DNA of 64,000 nucleotides from Galaxea fascicularis (GCA_948470475.1 OX419335.1:14734740-14798739), one strand, 5' to 3'. Positions 42,236 to 55,112 are shown, counted from the first letter of the stretch. Notes: generated by a model not told the origin, from the letters alone. Numbers and translations are program-made.

Positions 42236-45200
42236 CTAGTAATATGGCACAAGATATGTAGCCCCGTTAGGGAAATAAATGCGAGTGTAGCTTGCTGCAG
42301 GAGAAGTCAGCGCTGCGTAGCTGTGAACTGCTTTGGAAACATCCCTCGTTTGACTTGTTTCTGTGTAGTATTCTTCTTTTCTGAGACGAGCTCTGCGGTT
42401 TGAAAACCAAACCTGAAGGAAGAAGAAAACAGATAATATTTTACGTCAACACAGTCATCATGATCGCAACCTTTTACTGGTTTCATTGTCTTCGAAACTC
42501 CTGTTATTGGGTATAGTCTCAAAAAATATAGTTGCTCATTTAACTTTTTCGTTCCTCGAGTTATGTGGTAACTTTCAATTCCAAGCGTAAAATCTAGCAA
42601 GCGTAACATGCCATCACTCCCCTTTCGTGTTACAGTTTGCTGGTTTGTGACGTCCATGTTGTACAAGACATAACTTGAGATCTTTTTCAGCTTTTCTGTG
42701 GCATGGTTCAGTGTTCATTTTAGTCATGCAAAGGATGGAACTGAAACCTCCAAATCTTGGTCATTCTTCTGCGTTTGCTTGGGAGAAGTTAATTGTGTCG
42801 GGCTCGATTTTGTATTCTAAAAGTCGAAACAATTTTTTCCACTATTGAGGCCTTTTATTACTCTCTCCACGGTAGATTGTTATAATTTAAATCTGGAATA
42901 TTTTGTTTTAAGTACTTAACGTTATGTAAGTGACTTTGTTTGAGGTATGCAACTTACAAAGAAAACATAATGGTTTCATACAGCTGCGAAAACTAAACTT
43001 CTTTTCAGTGCTTTAAGATTGTTTCAGAATCGGCGATAGTTGAAAAATATACTTATATCTTAACTATTTGAATTTAGCAAGAAGACGCATGGTCCCTCTT
43101 TTGGTTTCTGTTGGTTTCAAATGTTCTGGAACAAGGTCGACAATCGTGTAGATAACAACACCATGACAACGTTTGGCTCTGAATGTTGACTGTTAATTAA
43201 CGATGTTTCATTTCCACAAGTGATATTATATTGGGCGTACCTCATATGTGTGGGGGCGAGATGTTACAGGAGAAACTCTTCCTTTATGTTCAATCGGTGA
43301 GGCTACGTTACCAACCACAAATACCTCCTCTCTTTTTCAGAGCAGTTCTACAGCAATTTGCCTTTTTTGGATTTACCTGAACTCTTGCTTCAGACAAGTC
43401 AAGTCTTTGCGCCAGTTCCTCTCGGGTGTACACATCCGGGTAATGCGTCTTAGCGAAAGCTTTTTCAAGTTCGTCAACTTGGTTTAGAGAGAACTTTGTG
43501 CGACCTCGTCGGGGCTTTCGGCTGAAAAATATTTCTTGATTGCACCTTCCTGAGAGAGGAGCTTGTTTTCCCTCAGAGACGAATTCTAGAAGAAAATACA
43601 CGAGGGAGTGACTGTTAGTAAACAATAATGTCTATATTGTGATAGCCGGTCTGAAATCGTTAGGAAGAGCGGCGAAAATGAAGGTGGGGGTAGATATATT
43701 TGACGATTTCCTTTTATTGGTGTCTTATAATCAACTGACGGGACTATTTTGGTCGAGTTATATTGCTTTCTGACGCCCAGTAGCACGTGTTGTTCTCGTT
43801 ATGCCTGGGTTGTTTTCTTCCATAACCAGTGTATGTTACATTTGAGATCAGTATCATTGGCAGTTATAGAACATGACTTCGCTGTTCAAATGTGAAGCAA
43901 TACTACAAACAAAAGTGCACCTTTAGGAAATCACAGACAGCCAAAATGATGTTATTGTTTGTTGAGCAGTTTTAACGATGACGATTGGTAAATTTAACTC
44001 TTTTTAATTGTGAAAATTTCAATTGCAATATCAAGCAAATCTTTTGAGACCGAGTATTACTTAACTAAAAATATGTTGCTACTTTAAACAGGATGCCAGC
44101 TTGTCAATAAAAAACAAGAAGTGTATAAGCATGAATGAAGTACCCGACTCATCTTCTGTGCTTTTCTCTTCACAATCCTCTTGCTCTCTTTCGTTTTTGT
44201 ATGTTCTTTCTTCATCTTGCTTTTCCGCCAAATTTAAAATGTTAGAGATGGAAAATGGGGCTTCAAATTTAGGAACCTTTGTAATTTCTTGTTCCTCTTC
44301 GGATTCTGAACTCGACAAGCTACGCTTAAAACCCCTTGGAGAGCAACTCGATGATCCACGGGCATATCTGTCACTCCTGCTCTTAAGAAGCTGGCTTATT
44401 GCTTCCATGGATGGCAAATTTGCCTTGACGCACACTCCTTCCAGGAGTAAGCGATCCCGCACTTCCCAAGAAAACATGTCGGGCTGGTCGAGGATAAACT
44501 CCTCTATTTTCTTGGTTATTTGTGGAGTGATCTCGCGGCTTCTTGCGGAGGGGATGGCACCAGGCTCGATTGAGCCCGTTTCGTAAAATTTGTTGAGGAT
44601 CTTGCTCACGCAGCCATGAGAAATTCGCAGTTGTCGGCTGATATCGCTTGCTCTCACACCTAAGCGTGCCAGCTGGATAATTCGAATGCGAAGAGCTTTA
44701 GGCAACGGTTTGCCGTTTACGAAGACTCCACCAAGCTGGTTTACTCTTTCTTGGCCTAAAACGAAATACCAAATTTAAAAACTAAAACAAAGCAAGTATT
44801 AACTGAATAAAGCAACTAGTGGCTGTATTTCTCTTACTTATGTCACCTATTCAAACAAACGTTATTACAGCAATTACAGTCTACTCGTTATCGAAAGGAG
44901 ACCAGAATAACAAAAGTTTTGTCACTTTATTTCTTGCAAGTATATCCAACATATTTAAGTCGCTGGTATTTTGATACTAGTATTTAATTTATTAATTGAA
45001 AACTGCAGCACTATGCTTTCGATAATCAAGAGGTCTTGTTGTGTTAGAGAAAGAAAACATCAAACCATCCATAAAACATGAACTAAGCCAAGGAGGCAGG
45101 GATTGCTAACAAGGTATCTCTTGTGGAAACAGCAAAAAAATTGTATGCCAAAACTTATTTCAAAACAATTTTAACATCAAAATTCGATACTGCGTTTGCT

Positions 45201-48200
45201 GCGGATAGCTCCGAAATACTTGAAATTATACCTGGGAAGAGAAGACCATCCATTGTGGAACAGATTTTCTCTCTGTGGTATGCAGCGGCGTCCGTTGGAG
45301 GAAGTTATGAGTTGTGTTGTCCAACGATATTCGTTAATAAATGACCGTTCACCATCGAATAAGTGGTTTATAAAGAATGCATTGCTAACGTAAACAAAGG
45401 CAAAGCGTATGAAATGTAATTATGTTCACCTGACTGCTGATCAAATCTACAACTCGTTGAATTTTCATTGTCTAGCGAGTACTGGACCTCATCGCATTTT
45501 TGCATAATTACTTGTTTGATATTCGTATGACGTATGTCCACGTCAAAAACTAATTAGCCGAGTGAGCAAGGCAGCTGTAGGGTTGCCTTATTAGTCGATA
45601 CTCGATGTTTGTTGTGTTATTTGTTGTGGTAACAGATTCCAAGTCTTTGTGTGAAAGGAAGGGGCTGCACATTTTTACCTTAGCGTGGAAAACTACAAAG
45701 GAAAATTAACAAATGGACACTTTCTAGTAGCCGAACTTGATAATAATTCTTTAAATTATTTAACAAAATTTCTTGGGCTAAAATCTGTTTGTTTTGAGGG
45801 TGTAACGTATCAGGGTTTTCACAAGACGGTAAGAGGGACGTGTACATGCATTTTTGGAGAACACCATGTTTGTAACATTCTTGTCCACAGGGTCTCAGGA
45901 CCTTGAATCCTGTTGTTCTACTTATCAAACATTCATAAGAATAAAGGGGGTAGTTTCTAAAGAAACTGGGGTGCTGCGTCGGCGGGGAAGTAGTACACAA
46001 AAAATTGGTATTACCAACAGAGTTGATAATGTAAATTGGCCACCGTACAAGGATTCTAAAAGCTGACGTTTCGAGCGTTAGCCCTTCATCAGAGCGCATC
46101 CACATTCGCTCTGACGAAGGGCTAACGCTCGAAACGTCAGCTTTTAGAAACCCTGTACGGTGGTCAATTTACATTTATCAACTCTGTTGATAATACCAAA
46201 TTTTTATCAAACATTCAATTCATCTTTATAATCTACACTCCCTGTAATTCAAGCATTAGCTGAATCAGTAAAGTCACATAAATCCTGAAAGTTTTCCATT
46301 TCAAAGAGCGCAAATTTTTTAGTGACTTACTAATCCCGACAACATGGAGTATAAAATCTCTTTGTATAGTTATTTTTCTAAAGGGGAAAAAGCATAACAC
46401 TTTTCCCGCACCTTTCTTTGCACGGGCTCCGTTGTCCAAATGCGTTTTAAAGTACTTTACGGATTGCAGCATTTTGCTCAAGATGAAAGGTAATCATGAG
46501 GTCATGGTTTTCCGAAATAGCACCAAACTCATGCAGGGTTGTAAACATAAACGCGGTCAAGCCAGAGTGAGAAATATTTTGACGATTTCTAAAACATGGC
46601 GTTTATTTGTAGTTGTTTTCAGAGACGAGTTGTGTCTAAAAGCTTAAAATCTAAAGTTATGAAGATGTAGCTTTTTGCCTTCAAAATCTCCAGGAATGTA
46701 GCGCATACATAACTGTAACGCTCCAGTAAAATTGTAACAAGACGTCACCCACACGCAACTACGAAAAATTCAGGAATGTGATTAGTAACAATGAGAAATG
46801 TTCCAATTTGTAATCCTAAACTAAGATAGAAAATCAGTCACCGTATAACCCATACATGACGTATGAGGCCGGTTTTGTGGATTTGTTTCCGACAAACAAA
46901 TAAATATGAACTCAAATCTAGCATTTTCTCGGATAATCTCCTGTTTTAGTCCAAGATAGCATAAAAGTAGCTAAAAATACCAATAATTCAAAACAAGGAA
47001 CCTTACGAATTAATGCGTTCACTTAAAAAAAAAAAAAAAGAAATTTCAATCCCCAACAGGTGAAAATGACATTTGATTGAAAATTCAAGAATGGAAAATT
47101 AAGACATAGAACTCAGTGTTGATAAATTTTTTAAACGACTTTGAGAAGTCTGGCCGTTTTCGTTAATGCGCGAATATTTATATCAGCCGAATTTCATGAT
47201 CAATAGAAACAAGTTGAATACGAAGAAAAGAGAAATTGGGTGTCATCCAGGCGCGGCTATAAATATCCAGATACAAATATCACAAGCTGCAAGCAGCAAA
47301 TATTTTTCTTTAATAGTCTCAAAGTTGAGCAAATTGAAATTCATTCAAACAGGAGGCTTTGAATGAATTTGCGAAAAAGCATCAGACAAATACGTTTACT
47401 GTTTCAGGTAAAATTCCAAGTAGTCTAAACAATACAGGAATGAAGCGGATATTAGAGAGCTGTTCATAAAGTAACAAAGCCAGTTTGCTTAACGCGCCAT
47501 GACGTCTAAAGATGCAAATGATAAAATTCTTTTGAACAATTTGTTGGGCTGAACACCGAAACTGGATAGACTGTGTCATTTCTCTTCAAATTGAAACAAT
47601 TTTAACGGCTTAGTTACAAGTCAGCTTATCCGCACACGTGTCGTCGCACATCGCTTTGACTGGAAGTAAGTTGACTTGCTGTTTATGATAGTGACTTTTC
47701 ACCCACTCTGTGACATTGTGTTGTGGTCACGGAGAGGTAAGATTCGGAATATTCCCTCTCCAAATTCGACGAATTTTGTGGAGATAATGCATCCCATCAG
47801 TGGGTTGTTGTGTACACACTGTAGCTTCCTTGCTCCTTGCGGTAAAAACTTGATCATTGAACATTAGTGTGCTTGATTTCGATCATAACGCCACTTTGCA
47901 AATGTCTTGTTATTGTCACTTGTTATGTTCCATTTCTCGACTTTTTTTCATTGATAATTATTTATGTTTAAGTGTTAAGAAAACTTTTGCAAATTGTTGT
48001 GAACACGTAGAAAAATAGGAAGTTTTCAGTGCCGAGTATATTAAATATTTTTAGGTAAATAAAGCCTTAATAGAACTAAGCTAAAGTACTCCGTCCTTAA
48101 TCAGTCAGTCGGTCGATAAAATAACTTGTTTTTCACCAGATCCTTTGGCTAATATTTATAACCCTTTGTTTTTCTCTCTTGTTTCCGAGACCAACAATTT

Positions 48201-48572
48201 TAAGTTTATAGATATTTATATTACTGCATATAGGGCCTTGTTTTCTCCCTCAGTGTCAACCTAATGTCAAAGTCTGCGAATCGCCCTTCAAAGACATGAT
48301 TCAAACATTGCGCCATGCCTTGGAAACCCCTTGATTTAGCAAGTTATTATATATCATTTATCCAATACGTGAGGCCTTACTGACTTTGTCATTTGAGTTG
48401 TTCGTACTTCGTGCACTGAATGATGAAATGGACGGTCTAGACATGTCTATAATAGCACTGGTAATTATTGGTCACTACCACCACTATTTGTTCACCAAAG
48501 CCTTTTCATTTCAAACCCTGCATTGTGACACAAAACTGAGTTAGTTTCCGTCTTACCATAAATGAAATCCAT
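42236..48572 (-). CDS. Pax: Pax 2: paired-box/homeobox transcription factor
   Basis: Minus-strand exons 48572-48557, 44755-44144, 43585-43377 and 42412-42236 give 337 codons plus stop, intron phases 1, 1, 0 as in Pax 1. Exons 2-4 are certain. Exon 1 (MDFIYG, then GTAAGA) is proposed because it has ATG, a good donor and the required phase; the intron is 3.8 kb. The paired domain starts [18 protein letters not shown] and contains [17 protein letters not shown]. Behind it, FSISNIL is an octapeptide/eh1-type motif, which in Pax proteins recruits Groucho/TLE co-repressors. The homeodomain ([19 protein letters not shown] ... [12 protein letters not shown]) is complete with Ser50. The C-terminus ends YLVPYY. 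Intron 1 carries the hammerhead palindrome. Confidence 0.92.
46061..46095 (-). ncRNA. Hammerhead ribozyme motif, minus strand
   Basis: Read on the minus strand: GCT, core CTGATGA, stem II GGGC-TAAC-GCTC, core GAAA, then CGTC with cleavage expected after GTC, then AGC. GCT and AGC pair as stem I; stem III is only A-U plus C-G with no loop. All conserved core bases (CUGANGA, GAAA, UH) are present. Motifs with such a short stem III are known in Penelope-like elements and usually act as dimers. Activity is inferred. Confidence 0.62.
46108..46141 (+). ncRNA. Hammerhead ribozyme motif, plus strand
   Basis: GCT, CTGACGA, stem II GGGC-TAAC-GCTC, GAAA, CGTC, AGC. It has the same fold as its partner on the other strand, with C in place of U at the variable core position (CUGANGA), which is tolerated. 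It lies antisense to the Pax 2 transcript; the partner is in sense. Confidence 0.62.
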
Positions 48573-49311
48573 GACTGGGCACACCAACAACGAAAACTGT
48601 GTTCTTTTCTTCTAATACGTTTTGTTAATCAATATTGTGTTTTCTACAAGAATTGCTCAATCTTCAGCTCCGTTTGTTATACAGGGAGTTATAGTCTATA
48701 TTGATTTCAAGTAAGAAAATGTCGCCAACCTATCCAAATGGCCCAATCCAACCCAACCCAACCGCAGTGTTCCTTATTCAGCACTGACTCTATTTTCATA
48801 TACAAATGGTCAGGAACATGCATGTTTCCATAAAAAAAAAATGATGAAATGGGAGTGTAGTATACTAAGTCAAATTAAACAAAGTCAGTTTCAAAAAAGA
48901 ACCAGCGAACGGCTGTTAACAGAGGGACTTATTGTTGTGACGTTTACTTCTTGTATGGTCATTCTGAGACACATATATGTCCATTACTTTTAAACGAGTT
49001 TGTTAACCTAGGTAAGAGGAAAAAAAAAGTTAGAATAGAGCAATGTTTCTAGAGTTTTACAGTCAGCCCAACTTGACCAAACAGAAATATTTCAAGAATG
49101 GTAAAACGTTCTAACGTTAAAAGCCTTTATATCCAATCAAAAAATGAAGTTCCAAGTTTGTTTGAAGTAGTTTTGTGCAGCATTGAGCATTTTCGACGAC
49201 TTAAAATTTGTTCTAGGGAAATATTCTGCTAGTTTATGTCAACTGGCTTTCAGTTTTGTTAGTCTTTTTAAAATAACAGAGAAAAAGCTTGGCTCATTCT
49301 ATTCTTCTGAC

Positions 49312-52300
49312 TCACGCTAGTGGTTTAGAAAATGCTTGGCTTGGAAGAGAGAAAGGACAAAGCTGGGCCCTATCCTGTAAATTGTTTGTTGAGTATTGGG
49401 TATCTTTGCTTGCAACTCGACGTCTTCCTTTGGCTCTTCGGTTAGCAAACCAAACCTGTAAATAAATAGAAACAAATATTTTGAGAACAAAACAATTATT
49501 ACTTGCACTAATAGATTAGGCTTAGATCAACCCTTCCACTTGGTTGGTGGGATGCCTGAGCACCATAACATTCACCAGTTGTTACACAGGTATCCCAACA
49601 ATTTGCTGACATCAAATTTCGAATTCATAGAACTGAGTTGAGAGATGACGTGAACTATGTTAGTGTACATGTACAGGGCAAAATGATAGCAGGAAAACTG
49701 GCAGGGGAAAATGGCATGGAACCATACTGAAAAACAGAAGGTCCTTTTCTAATTAACACTCGCAGGGGTAGGGTACCCCATGTAAAATACAAAAACCACA
49801 ACACCAGTATCTGACCTGGATTCTAGATTCAGCAATTGCCAGTTTACAAGCCAGTTCCTCTCTCCGCTGAATTCTAGGGTAGGGATTTTTGTGAAACTCC
49901 CTTTCAAGCTCGACGCTCTGGATGCAATTAAACTTGGTTCGCTCTCTTCGCTGTGGCTGGGACTGTGTATCCGGACGAGCTTTCTTTTCCAGTGTTGGTG
50001 TGTCGCTAGCACAGTCTTCCAAACCACCTAAATGAATTGAAAGCGAGCAATTCCTTAATTTTCGAACTATAAATGCTTGGCTCTTTGTCTTAAAATCAAG
50101 TATCCACAAATACTAAGACATTCATCACCTCTACAAAAAAAAAAAGCAAGAAAAACAAGCAACATGACGGAAACACGGAAATATAGCTATTGATATTGTT
50201 TTCGTAAACAGCTGCCGCTTCTCAAGAGTTTGTGATCAATCCTTTGCAAACGATATGATGATATGTGTTACTGCAATCCAAAACCTGGCAGGTCCGTTAT
50301 ATTTAAGCTACCTCCTAACCTTACATGTCCATTTGAAAATATGTGTGTGATTTATCTTACAGCACGAGCTTCCGTTAAGGTTTGACTGTCCCAGAAACCA
50401 TGACAACGAATTGATATTGGTAATTGTGCAACAAACATTTTGAGATCTTAGTAGAGTACTGCTACGTTGGGGTGACCTTGCATACTAGCAATGTTAATTG
50501 AAAGAATACACGACTGCAAATCAGGTGACATCGAGGAAACATTTTTTAACAGCATTTTAATTAGCCATTAGAGTCTGTAACGGTGGCTTCATAAAAGAGG
50601 TGGTTTTCCTCCTCCTAAAATGCTTAAGTATTGATCGTTTAATGTCTTACTAACCAAATACATCTTAGAAGCAATTTATTTCTGACGTGTTGCCCAGACG
50701 AGGCATCATGTCAGAAAACCTCATTAAGTTCACGTCCGCCAAATTACTTCACTTAAGAGAGTTGATTGCTGCATAGGAGGGATCCAGATGCAATTAAGAA
50801 CATTACTTAGTCTCAGAAAAAGGATGTTTGGTGTGAAACATGAGAACATAAATCAGGCCCCGCCACAAAATTTCAGAAAAAGTGGGGCTGCTTGAGAAAA
50901 AAATCAATCAATTTCCAGTGTTGATTGTAAAAAGGAATTCAATTAATCATTTTGATTTTAATCAGTCAAAACTTGGCTGGATAAGGGACTAATGTTTACG
51001 TTCGGTTCGTCGACAAACATACATTCTTCGGGAACATACAAAACATTGCCTTATTTGGTCACTTGCCCTTGTTTTCCGAACAGAAAAGACAAGTTATTTT
51101 ATGCATACAAATTTTTATATTAGTGAATCGCTGCAAATCCGCTTATTTTCTGAACGTGGAAAACAGAATAATCCTAATTTTTTTTCCGGGTGTTCTTCAC
51201 AATGGCCGTATTGTAGGATCAAAATATAGTTGCGTAATACTGAGGGGGATGCAATACTGCGTAAAAATTTACCTGAATATATTTGGTGGCTTGCTGTGTT
51301 CTCTTGTTCTTTAGGCAGTTGGCTTTTATCGTTATCATTGTCAATTTTCAATATGTTTGCAATGGAAAAAGATGTTAAAGGTTTTTCCTTTTTCATATGA
51401 CGTTTTGCATCTAGTTCTTTCTTTTCAATTGCCTTGTGAATAATTTTATTCTTCACCAGGCGACTGATGGAACTAAGGGACGGGACCTCATTTAACGTAC
51501 AAACATTGTCCCTCAGCAGGTGTTCTCTAAGCTCCCAACAAAATGCTCCTGGGTCCTCTCTTAAGAACTGATCAATTTTTCGGTCTATGTCAGCGGTTAT
51601 GACCCGCGGGCGACCCATATTTTGCGAAGGATCCAGATTTCCAGTCTCCTGGTACTTGGACAGAAGTTTACTGATGCAACCATGCGTGACCTTCAGTTTC
51701 CGGCTGATATCACACTGACGGAAACCAAGACAAGAAAGAGTGATAATACGAGACCGCAACTCTAGGGGCAGCGGTTTTCCACTGATGTACATGCCACCAA
51801 GTTGGTTAGTTCTGCTGTCACCTAGATGCAATAAATTTAGCTTAGAATGAGTAACTAACGTAGTTCAAGGGAGAGGAAAAATATCAGGTTTGAGTAAATT
51901 CGAAGCAAAAAACAAAAATAAGAATAGTAAGTGTAAACGTATGACGCCTCCTTTTTTTTGTTAAGTCCTCTGATAGGAAATATGCAACAGATTTAAGTTG
52001 GAATAAAAGTGTGTAAAAGAGTCCTTAAAAAAGTATCTAAGGGCGTTATTTTTCCTCAGGGTGATAGGCCATATACAGTCGAGCAAGTAAGCCGGCGGGG
52101 AAGTTCGTTGACTGCATCGATGACTGCATCGATGTGAAATGAGCACTTGAACGCGTGTACAGTCAGCTTGTTTATTGTTCGGGATATAAATACATTGTAG
52201 AATTCTGTTTTTTTTTTTCTTGCGTCAAAGCTCAGTTCCCCTCTCAATTCACCGTCAAACTCTATTATTGCATTAGTCGCCTTGGCACGGCGGAACCAAG

Positions 52301-53773
52301 CCAGATAGAAAGTCTGGTTTTATTCCGTTCAAATCCCAAGGAGAGTCTAGCCTGAACTGAGGGACTCGGAAACTCAAATCAACACTGCCTAGTTTTCCAG
52401 GGTGGGTACTAAGAAAAAAGATTGCAGTACAATCAGAATAGATTAAAATTATTCTATTCTAATTTCTATTTTCCTTTTAATCCTTAAAATGGAAGCCGTG
52501 TATTTCCCTAAGTTGAATGGTATTCAATTAGTTAGTGAGAACTTAATTCCGGGAATCAACAGAAAACTGTGTCAGACTTTTTATATGTAGAAAGACAATC
52601 TTTGTTTTTTAAAAATACTTTGAATCTTTAAGCGAAACGTTCATGTTTATAGGTGTAAAAGTATGAGACTAGGTAAGTCACGGTGTTTTTATTTAGGAAT
52701 CACTGGTGTAATTAGGTGAATTATGGTTTCTTCACGTTAACTGATGAAATGGAATAGTACCTTGCTACGATCTCAAACAAACTTTTTTCGTAAGAAAAGG
52801 TTAGTTTGCTAATATAAGATTGGTAATCCTTTGTTTGTTCTAGAATATAACCGAACGTAATTTCTATTCGATACCGGTACATATTCACACTGTCACGGTT
52901 AAAGGACGCGTTCTCAGACTGTGTTGCTTTATCAAATGTTTTTCAACTCTGAGTTCCTTTGAAGTGAAACCTGCGATACGATGTTTTTTTTTTCGTTACC
53001 ACCAACACATTTTTTTTGCAGGAAGTAAAAAGTCATTGTAAAATGCCAACAATTGACGCTGATAGGGTCTTGTAGATTTAGAGAGAAACAGTTTTCTTAC
53101 ATTGTGGCTTGACGATTTGATAGATAGATAGATAGTTTATTCACCTTAAAAACTTGCAGCCAAAAGCTGAATTGCGGTAAGGCTTACAAATACAAAATTT
53201 ACAACTGCGCTTAAGTACAAACTAATTATAGGACTTATACTACATAAAAATTATTAAAGAATCACACATTAGAAGCATGCGTCAAATTCCTATATACAGT
53301 AAGAAACAAATTTATATTGAAGTGTACTGTTAAAAAGGCCCGTTGTTAAGGTATATTTTGCGGCTAACACAAGCCTTTAGAGCTAAAGATGTAATCTATC
53401 CGCCCAAAAGTCGGCCTTGGCTTACCTTTAAAGCCTAAATGTTACTGCAACATATCAAAGATGATCGTACTGACAAGACAAACTGCACACGATACACCCT
53501 TGATTGTAAAACCGGCATGGAAAAAAGTTTCTAACTTGCTCAAAAAACTATAACGGCCATCTATGTCAGATTGGATTTACTCCCTGAGAACAAGGTATTC
53601 AAGGTAAATGCTGTGCAAGTAAGAGGTAATTACGCAAAGTTATCAGTCTTAATTTAATCACTTGTAATGTTGTAACGTTGTCTTAGACAAGCCATTGGAT
53701 GTACTAATTTGATTGCGACCATTTTGAGCTTAAGAATTAAGCAGTCATTACCTAACGTGTGGAGGCCATCCAT
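49312..53773 (-). CDS. Pax: Pax 3: divergent paired-box/homeobox transcription factor
   Basis: Exons 53773-53752, 51821-51273, 50027-49816 and 49455-49312 give 308 codons plus stop, intron phases 1, 1, 0. Exon 1 (MDGLHTLG, GTAATG donor) is proposed by phase and position; exons 2-4 are firm. The paired domain starts SRTNQLGGMYISGKPLP and has DISRKLKVTHGCISKLL, then GRPRVITADID. FSIANIL is the octapeptide/eh1 motif. The homeodomain (QRRERTKFNCIQSVELERE ... VWFANRRAKGRRR) is complete but divergent: Ala50 instead of Ser, PRIQRREEL for PDVYTREEL. The C-terminus is short (ends KPLA). Stop at 49314-49312. About 740 bp separate it from the proposed exon 1 of Pax 2. Confidence 0.91.
53118..53410 (-). 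repeat. Possible LINE 3' end with (GATA)n
   Basis: A GATAGATAGATAGATAG run followed by TTTATTCACCTTAAAAACTT looks like the reverse of a LINE 3' UTR plus a simple-repeat tail. It lies in intron 1 of Pax 3. No coding remains. Confidence 0.3.
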
Positions 53774-54112
53774 GTTGCAAGACGCTTCAGTAGGCTTTAT
53801 TTACTTGGACGTTCCACTGTTGCTAAATGATCGAAGATCTGGCAGTTACGCCAGCCAGTATCTTTTCCCTGCGCGTGTGTTGGTTTGTTTCTTTTACCTC
53901 GATGCGTCCCAGTGACTTAACAATAAAGGTACCTTTCTATTGTTTAGGTTTCCTGTACAGGAACGTGTAGGGACCACCCACAAAAAATCAACAAAAGAAA
54001 CGAAACAACGGAAAAGATTAGTGAACCGGTCGTCCACAAGGGCTCAGAGCTTTCTTTGAATCACTGAAGCAACCTTACATCTTTTTAAACAGAAGTGTTA
54101 TTATTTTGGTTC

Positions 54113-54300
54113 TCTTTTCTGCTCCAAGAGGTTTTTCTCCGGGTACTCCGGTTTTCCCCTCTCCTCAAAAACCAACATTTGATTCAGGAGTTGATTCATT
54201 TGATTCACAGTCTCTCCAATAAGTGGAGCACCTGTGCATGGCTAGAAAGGTTTGAGACAAATAAAGTGATTATTATTGTTAACTATTATTGTAAGGGTAT
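54113..54300 (+). mobile_element. 5'-truncated SINE
   Basis: TTTTTCTCCGGGTACTCCGG then TTTTCCCCTCTCCTCAAAAA matches the body of the SINE at 9474-9757 in sense, then diverges into its own 3' end with (ATT)n. The tRNA head is missing. Confidence 0.5.
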
Positions 54301-55112
54301 AGCGTGCTCCTTTTTGGTACTCTGAATTTTTTAAATCATACTTTCAATGTTCTATTATTTGACGAAACGAAAACAAAGTAGTTAGTGCCACTAAAAGACA
54401 TGGTGTTGCATTATAGGGAAAAGATCCATTTCAGTACCAGTGTTAACAACTAAAAAGCAAAAGCTAGGAAAAGCCATAACTAATATTTGGATGCGGAAAT
54501 AACGATGCAAAACGAGGTTTGAGATTCAAAATATTTACTAAAAGCATGTTTATGTTTCAGTGACGGAAGAAATTAGGAATTGGAACGATACCTTGCTTCG
54601 GAAAAGAATAGAAACTAAACTGGGATTATTAAACAGTTTGCATTAAAATTTTCGTCTCGATGTTTCGTGATTTTCATATTGGAGAGCAAGATTCATTTTC
54701 TCAGTGAAGTTAGCGGATATAAGTTTATAACATTCACTAAAGACGGAATGGGGATTTTCTCTTTGAAATAAACACGTAAACGAAGGAAATAACTTTATTG
54801 CTAACTGACAGGCACACAAAAGCTTAAAGCTCTGTAGTTATTACTCACAAAGTTAATTAACCTCATAATTAATTAACGGCCTAAGCTTTCTGTTTTGATT
54901 TGTTCTGCTGTTCGCACTCTCGTCTAATTTCTTGCCTTTCTTGTCAGATTGTTATGACTATTGGATGAAAAAATCCTTTGTGGGGACTAAGAACATGAAA
55001 ATTCTGACCATATTCCATAGTCGTCTGGCAATGAAGTCCTTTTTTCTGTTGATGTCTCCAGTGTATCCGCCATTCCATAATCTCTGGGGTTTTTTTTTTT
55101 AACCTTTTTACT
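54301..55112. other. Upstream flank of Pax 3, non-coding
   Basis: No exon or repeat recognised. It may include regulatory sequence of Pax 3. Confidence 0.4.

Larger units (their letters stand above)
46001..46206. repeat. About 200-bp palindrome of two hammerhead-bearing units
   Basis: The left arm (GGTATTACCAACAGAGTTGA ... AGCTGACGTTTCGAGCG) and the right arm are near-perfect complements around a short centre at about 46096-46107. Each arm carries one hammerhead motif and the segment TGTACGGTGG. A single arm recurs at 63801. The two arms look like head-to-head copies of a dispersed repeat related to Penelope-like or other hammerhead-bearing retroelements. Confidence 0.88.
44756..48556 (-). 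other. Proposed intron 1 of Pax 2
   Basis: Apart from the 200-bp palindrome at 46001-46206 it has no recognised exon. A poly-A run lies at about 47025-47040. A rival first exon would be the frame 46481-46413 ending AKKG with a weak GTGCGG donor, also phase 1. Confidence 0.5.

Noticed and set aside
44101..44586. 161-codon plus-strand gene opposite Pax 2
   Set aside because: It is antisense to the Pax 2 paired-domain exon.
45123..45393. Small plus-strand genes in Pax 2 intron 1
   Set aside because: Short, overlapping, AT-rich frames without domains or splice sites.
46233..46481. Alternative first exon of Pax 2 ending AKKG
   Set aside because: The phase fits, but the donor GTGCGG is weak and the leader would be much longer than in the other two Pax genes; the 48557-48572 exon fits better.
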